The position numbers and the translations under genes are program-made. From NCBI RefSeq assembly GCF_050624435.1, contig NC_134539.1:121007525-121071524 (forward strand): a DNA stretch of 64,000 bases. The letters are read 5' to 3'. The stretch comes from Tenrec ecaudatus (Eukaryota > Chordata > Mammalia > Afrosoricida > Tenrecidae). The notes below the pieces were generated by a model. It had not been told where the DNA came from and made no database searches. It worked only from the letters and a program-made list of their open reading frames with translations. This document shows, piece after piece, positions 59,341-64,000 of this stretch; position 1 is the first letter of the stretch; every line of letters starts with the position of its first letter.

Positions 59341-59539
59341 CTCAGTGTGGCTGGTGTGGGGCTTCCTCAGAGCATCACTTCCAGGAGGAAATATTCAAAT
59401 GAGGGAAGAAACAGCTCCAGGTCTCCTAAGGCTCAATCTTGATCAAAGCAAGTGGCAGAGCAGACTCAGATCGAAGGAGAGAGGAAACAGATTTTATCTT
59501 TCTGTGGAAGAGGTGACAAATAACTTGCAGTCGCACCAC

Positions 59540-59690
59540 ACAGGAACCTTGGTGGGAGAAAGATGAGGCAGTCTGCTTCCTTAACCAATTCATAGCCCTG
59601 AGAACCTATGGGGCAGTTCTACTCTGTCTCGCGTTGCTATGAGTTGGAAATGACTATGAGGCGGAATCGAATTGATGGCAGGAGGGAAGA
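59540..59690 (+). repeat. AfroSINE, 5'-shortened
   Basis: GGAACCTTGGTGGGAGAAAG shows the head joined directly to the middle. The tail is CGGAATCGAATTGATGGC. Confidence 0.7.
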
Positions 59691-60002
59691 GTTCACCCTC
59701 CCTACTTCTGTGTGGATAACCTTCAGAAAAGTGCTGATGTACCAGCTCGTGTCACATACCAATTCCCTGTGTGACCACTGGGGTCGGCCATCAGGGAACA
59801 ATGATTGGCAGCCTTCCAGAAAGCAGTGATTGGAATGGGTGGAATTTGAATGACTGGGTTCCAGTTCTATTGTTTATTTTCTGGGTGACCTGGAGCAAAT
59901 TGTTTACTTCGTTCATTTGGCAATTTCCTTATCCAAAAAAAAGGAGGGGTGTTTAGAGATAATAATAGTACCACCATTTTCGCCACCTAGTGACTCTGAA
60001 AA

Positions 60003-60195
60003 CAAAGCTATTGCAGTGAGTGGATTCTGACTCATAGTGATGCTGTAGGACAGAGTCGAATTGCCCCACAGAGTTTCCAGGGCTGAAATCTCTACAGAAG
60101 CAGACGGCCACATCTCTCTGCCAGAGAGATCAGAGGGTTTGAATTGTCCACGTTGCAGTGAGCACCCCACTGTGTACCCGTTGGGCCACCTGGGC
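60003..60195 (-). repeat. AfroSINE
   Basis: An antisense copy with TGGATTCTGACTCATAGTG and GTTTGAATTGTCCACG, ending GGGCCACCTGGGCTT. Confidence 0.75.
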
Positions 60196-60343
60196 TTGAA
60201 CACGGGTATACTTTACACAGGGGGACATTTTATAATACATATTGAAATTCCTTTCTACCCAGGCTTCATCTTGCCTCTTTTACCACAATGCTGGCAGATG
60301 AAGAGGCTCCTCTAGCGAGAATAGCTAAGGAGCTAAAAGCCAA

Positions 60344-60549
60344 AACCAAACTCCCTGCCATCTAGTCGATGCGGATTTACAGCAACTGTGTAGAACAGGG
60401 GGGTAGATGAGCCTCTGTGTGTTTCTGAGCCTGTAACTCTTTATTGGAGGAAAAGATTTCATCGTTCTCTCAAGGAGTGGCTGGTGGTTTCAAACAGCTG
60501 TCCTTGCAGCTAACAGCCTAACGTGCAACCACTATGTCACCAGGGCTCC
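60344..60549 (-). repeat. AfroSINE
   Basis: An antisense copy from AAACTCCCTGCCATCTAGTC to GTCACCAGGGCTCCT. Confidence 0.8.
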
Positions 60550-60679
60550 TAAGAACTAAAGAGCTAAAGATCACTATTATTGTCCCCATTCGAAAGGTGA
60601 TAAACTAAAGCTTAGAGCTGCTCAACCAGTTGTCCACAATAGCAAGTAGTGAGACTGTTAAAAGCCAAAGCTTCTTCTT

Positions 60680-63600
60680 TTAAAAAAATTATTAATCATT
60701 TTACTAGGGGGTTCTTACAAATCTTATGACAATCCATCATTCAGTTGTTGCCATCAACGTTTCCAAAACATTTTCTTTCTACTTGAGCCCTTAGTATCAG
60801 CTCCTCTTTTTTCCCCCTCCCTCCCCTCCCCTCCAACCTTTGTGAATCCTTGATCAATTATATATTATTGTAGTTATTTTGTGCGTTCACTGTCCATTGT
60901 CTCCCTTCACCCACATTTTGGTTTTTCATCCCCCTGGGGGGTGGGCTACATATCCAGTCTTGTGATGGCTTTCCCCTTTCTCCCCCCCATGCCCCTGCAA
61001 CCCAATCATCTCCCACTTCATGATATTGCTACTCCCACTACAGTTCCTGAGGGTTTTTTTTCTTTCTAATCATTTTATTAGGGGCTCATACAATTCTTAT
61101 CACAATCCAAACATACATCAATTGTGTCAAGAACATATGTACATTTGTTGCCATCATCAGTCTCAAAACATTTGCCTTCTACTTGAGCTCTTCATATCTG
61201 CTGCTCATTTCCCCCCTCCCTCCCCACTCCCCCCTACCTCATGAACCCTTCATCATTCATAAATTATTATTCTGTCATATATTACCCTGTCCAACATTTT
61301 CCCCCGTCTTCTTCTCTGCTGTCCCTCCCCCAGGGAGAAGACTATATGTAGATTCTTGTAATCAGTTCCCCCTTTCTACCCCACATTCCCTCTATCCTCC
61401 AGGCATCGCCACTCTCATCACTGGTTCTGGAGGGATCATCCGCCCTGGGTTCCCTGTGTTTCCAGTTGCTATCTGTTCCTATGTACATCCTCTGATCTAG
61501 CCAGATTTGTAAGGTAGAATTGGGATCATGATAGTGGGGGGGGGTGCGCGGAAGCATTTAAGAACTAGAGGAAAGTTATATGTTTCATCGTTGCTACCCT
61601 GCACCCTGACTGGTTCATCTCCTCCCCACAACCCTTCAGTAAGGGGTGTCCGGTTGGCTACCACTGGGCTTTGAGTCTCTACTCTGCACTCACCCACATT
61701 TTCAATGATATGATTTTGTGTTCCTTGATGCTTGATACCTGATCCCTTTGACAGCTCGTGATCACACAAGCTGGTGTGTTTCTTCCTTGTGGGCTTTGTT
61801 GCTTCTGAACTAGATGGCCACTTGTTTATCTTCGAGCCTTTAAGACCCCAAGACACTATATCTTTTGATAGCTGGGCACCATCAGTTTTCTTCACCACAT
61901 TTGCTTATGCACACGTTTGTCTTCAGTGGTCATATCAGGAAGGTTGGCACCCACTGATATGATTTTTCGTTCTTTGATGTCTGATAACTGGTCCCTTCTA
62001 CACCTCGTGGTCAGCAAAGCTGGTTTGCGTCTTCCATGTGGGCTTTGATGCTTCTCAGCTAGATGGCCATCTGTTTATCTTCAAGCCTTTAAGACCCCAG
62101 ATGCTATAACTTTTGATAGCCGGGTACCGTTAGCTTTCTTCACCACATTTGCTTATGCATACATTTTTCTTCAGCAATCCTGTCAGGAAGGTGTGCATCC
62201 TGAAATGCCAGTTTAATAGAACAAAGTGTTCTTGCATTGCGTAAGTACTTGAGTGGAGGCCCAATGTCCATCTGCTGCCTTAGTACTAAGCCTATAAATA
62301 TATGCACATAGATCTGTTTCCCTACACTCATATAAATATATTTACATATGTACATTCCAGCCTTTGGACCTCTATAAATACCCTTTGTCACCTAGTTCTT
62401 TCCTCTATTTCCTTTTACTTTCCTCTTGTTCCACTATCATGCTCAGCCTTCATTTGGGTTACAGTAATTTCTCTAGGTTACCTTGCCCTTGCTGAATCTG
62501 TACCAGGCCACTCATACCCTTCTTGCTACTGATTTTGGATCACTTATTTCTCCCCTGTCCCTGGGTTGGTCAGCACTACCTCCTTGTCCCCTCATCCCCC
62601 TCTCCTGTGTCCCCCCGGAACCATTGGTCCCGTTGTTTTCTCCTCCAGGCTATTCATCCAGTCTGTCTTATCTAGATAGATCTGTAGAGATAGTAACATG
62701 CACCAAAAACCAAGTCATTGCAAGATAGGCAATGAGTGAGAACACAGCTAAGACAATAAAAAGGGAAACCAGTTACCCATAGAAGAATAAATTAATTAAA
62801 AGAAAAAAAATTTTAAAGAAAGAAAAACCTGTAAATACATCAAGGTCTGATTTTCGATCTCTAGGCATGTCCTTCAGTCAGGTCCAATGGGGTACCATGC
62901 TTTGGCGCCAGAGTCTGTCCTTTGTACTCCCTCGGGGGCTCCCTGCTCTGCTCCCACAGTTGCTCTGTTGCACGCTTTTAGTGGTTTGCCTCAGTGTCAC
63001 TGGGTCAGTCTGGACCAGTCCCAACCCCCTGAGGGTTTTATCTGTTCTGAATTCCATGTGTTGAGAGCTCTTATCTGTACCAAAGTGTGTACTCTGGTTA
63101 AATTGGATTTGTACAATAGAACTGGGTCATGGTAGTGGGGGCAGAGGAAGCATTGAGGTACTAGGGGAATGATGTTTGTTTCGTCAGTGCTATACTGCAT
63201 CCTGGTTGAATCTCCCTCGTAACCCTTCTGTGGCAGGATGTCCATTTATCTACAGATGGGCTTTGGGGCTCTACTCCAATCACCCTCATGAACATTGATA
63301 TAGTTGTTTCTTTTGGATCTTTTGATACCTGATCCTGTCCACACTTTATGATCACACAGGCTGGTGTGCTTCTTACATGTGGACTTATTTGCTTCCCTGC
63401 TAGATGGCTGCTTGTATAACTTCAAGCCTTTATGAGCCCAAAGGCTATATCTTTTGATAGCCAAACACCATCCACTTTCTTCACCACATTTGCTTACACA
63501 CCCACTTTATTTTCAGTAATCGATTCGGGAAGGTGAGTATCAAAGAGTTCCAGTTCATTAGAACAAAGTGTTCTTCTGTTTAGGGAAGCCTTGAGTAGAG

Positions 63601-63753
63601 GCCCAAAGTCCATCTGCTATCTTAATACTTAAATGTATGTACATTGGCCTCATCCCCTTCATATAAATTACTATATTTACATATATACATGGCTATAGGT
63701 ATACCTCTATAAGTAGCTTTGCCTCCTACTTCTTTCCTCTATTTCCTTTCTTC
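60680..63753 (-). mobile_element. family X, outer copy, split by a younger copy
   Basis: Antisense copy present at 60680-61057 and 63028-63753. Its continuation is cut by the inner copy at 61058-63027. At its right it receives the RPL38 retrocopy. Confidence 0.85.
61058..63027 (-). mobile_element. family X, near-full-length, inner copy with tandem module
   Basis: 1.97 kb flanked by the perfect 12-bp repeat CCTGAGGGTTTT at 61046-61057 and 63028-63039. Two copies of the internal module are present (the TCTTTTGATAG / ACTTTTGATAG words near 61860 and 62109). Confidence 0.9.

Positions 63754-64000
<247 letters not shown>

Overview
The window is non-coding, repeat-saturated DNA from a placental mammal of the clade Afrotheria. 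It carries many copies of a tRNA-derived SINE of the AfroSINE type, several RTE (BovB-like, RTE1) LINE copies, old L1, L2 and MaLR (MLT1) fragments, retroviral LTRs, and an abundant poly(A)-tailed LINE-like repeat called 'family X' here. I could not fix the species; heavy loading with family X suggests a tenrec-like lineage, at low confidence. Names of repeat families come from memory of consensus sequences, not from a database search.

No intact multi-exon gene was recognised. Two processed gene copies stand out. A CKS2 retrocopy (8174-8817, minus strand) has a 16-bp target-site duplication and one in-frame stop, and its upstream part is RTE1 sequence instead of the normal first exon. An RPL38 retrocopy runs off the right edge (63754-64000, minus strand) with its visible 60 codons undamaged. 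Two short poly(A)-tailed inserts of unknown source (45891-46012 and 55253-55408) are probably truncated RNA retrocopies.

Layout: 1-9400 holds unique sequence, family X copies (one nested in another), an internally deleted RTE1, and the CKS2 retrocopy. 9400-14570 holds AfroSINEs and a solo LTR. 14940-23760 is a single RTE1 copy, minus strand, blown apart by five family X insertions. 24700-33700 holds an MLT1 LTR, an L2 fragment, AfroSINEs, a clean solo LTR with 5-bp target duplication (29727-30324) and an RTE1 3' end. 33745-40925 is another RTE1 copy. It is interrupted by an LTR-type element (33938-39301) that itself contains a broken betaretrovirus-like gag-pro-pol segment with a tRNA-Lys-type primer binding site, in turn interrupted by family X. 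41083-43943 shows two family X copies inserted one after the other at the same site inside one AfroSINE. 44000-56800 holds old L1 pieces, LTR-like elements and small retrocopies. 56946-63753 is dominated by near-full-length family X copies, some nested.

The main theme is layered retrotransposition. Family X has L1-type hallmarks (poly(A) tail with AATAAA, 10-19 bp target duplications, 5' truncation) but no recognisable open reading frame in up to about 2.1 kb. Two subfamilies can be read here: one with a duplicated 3' tail (three copies with the same junction) and one with an internal tandem module of about 247 bp (three copies with the same junction).
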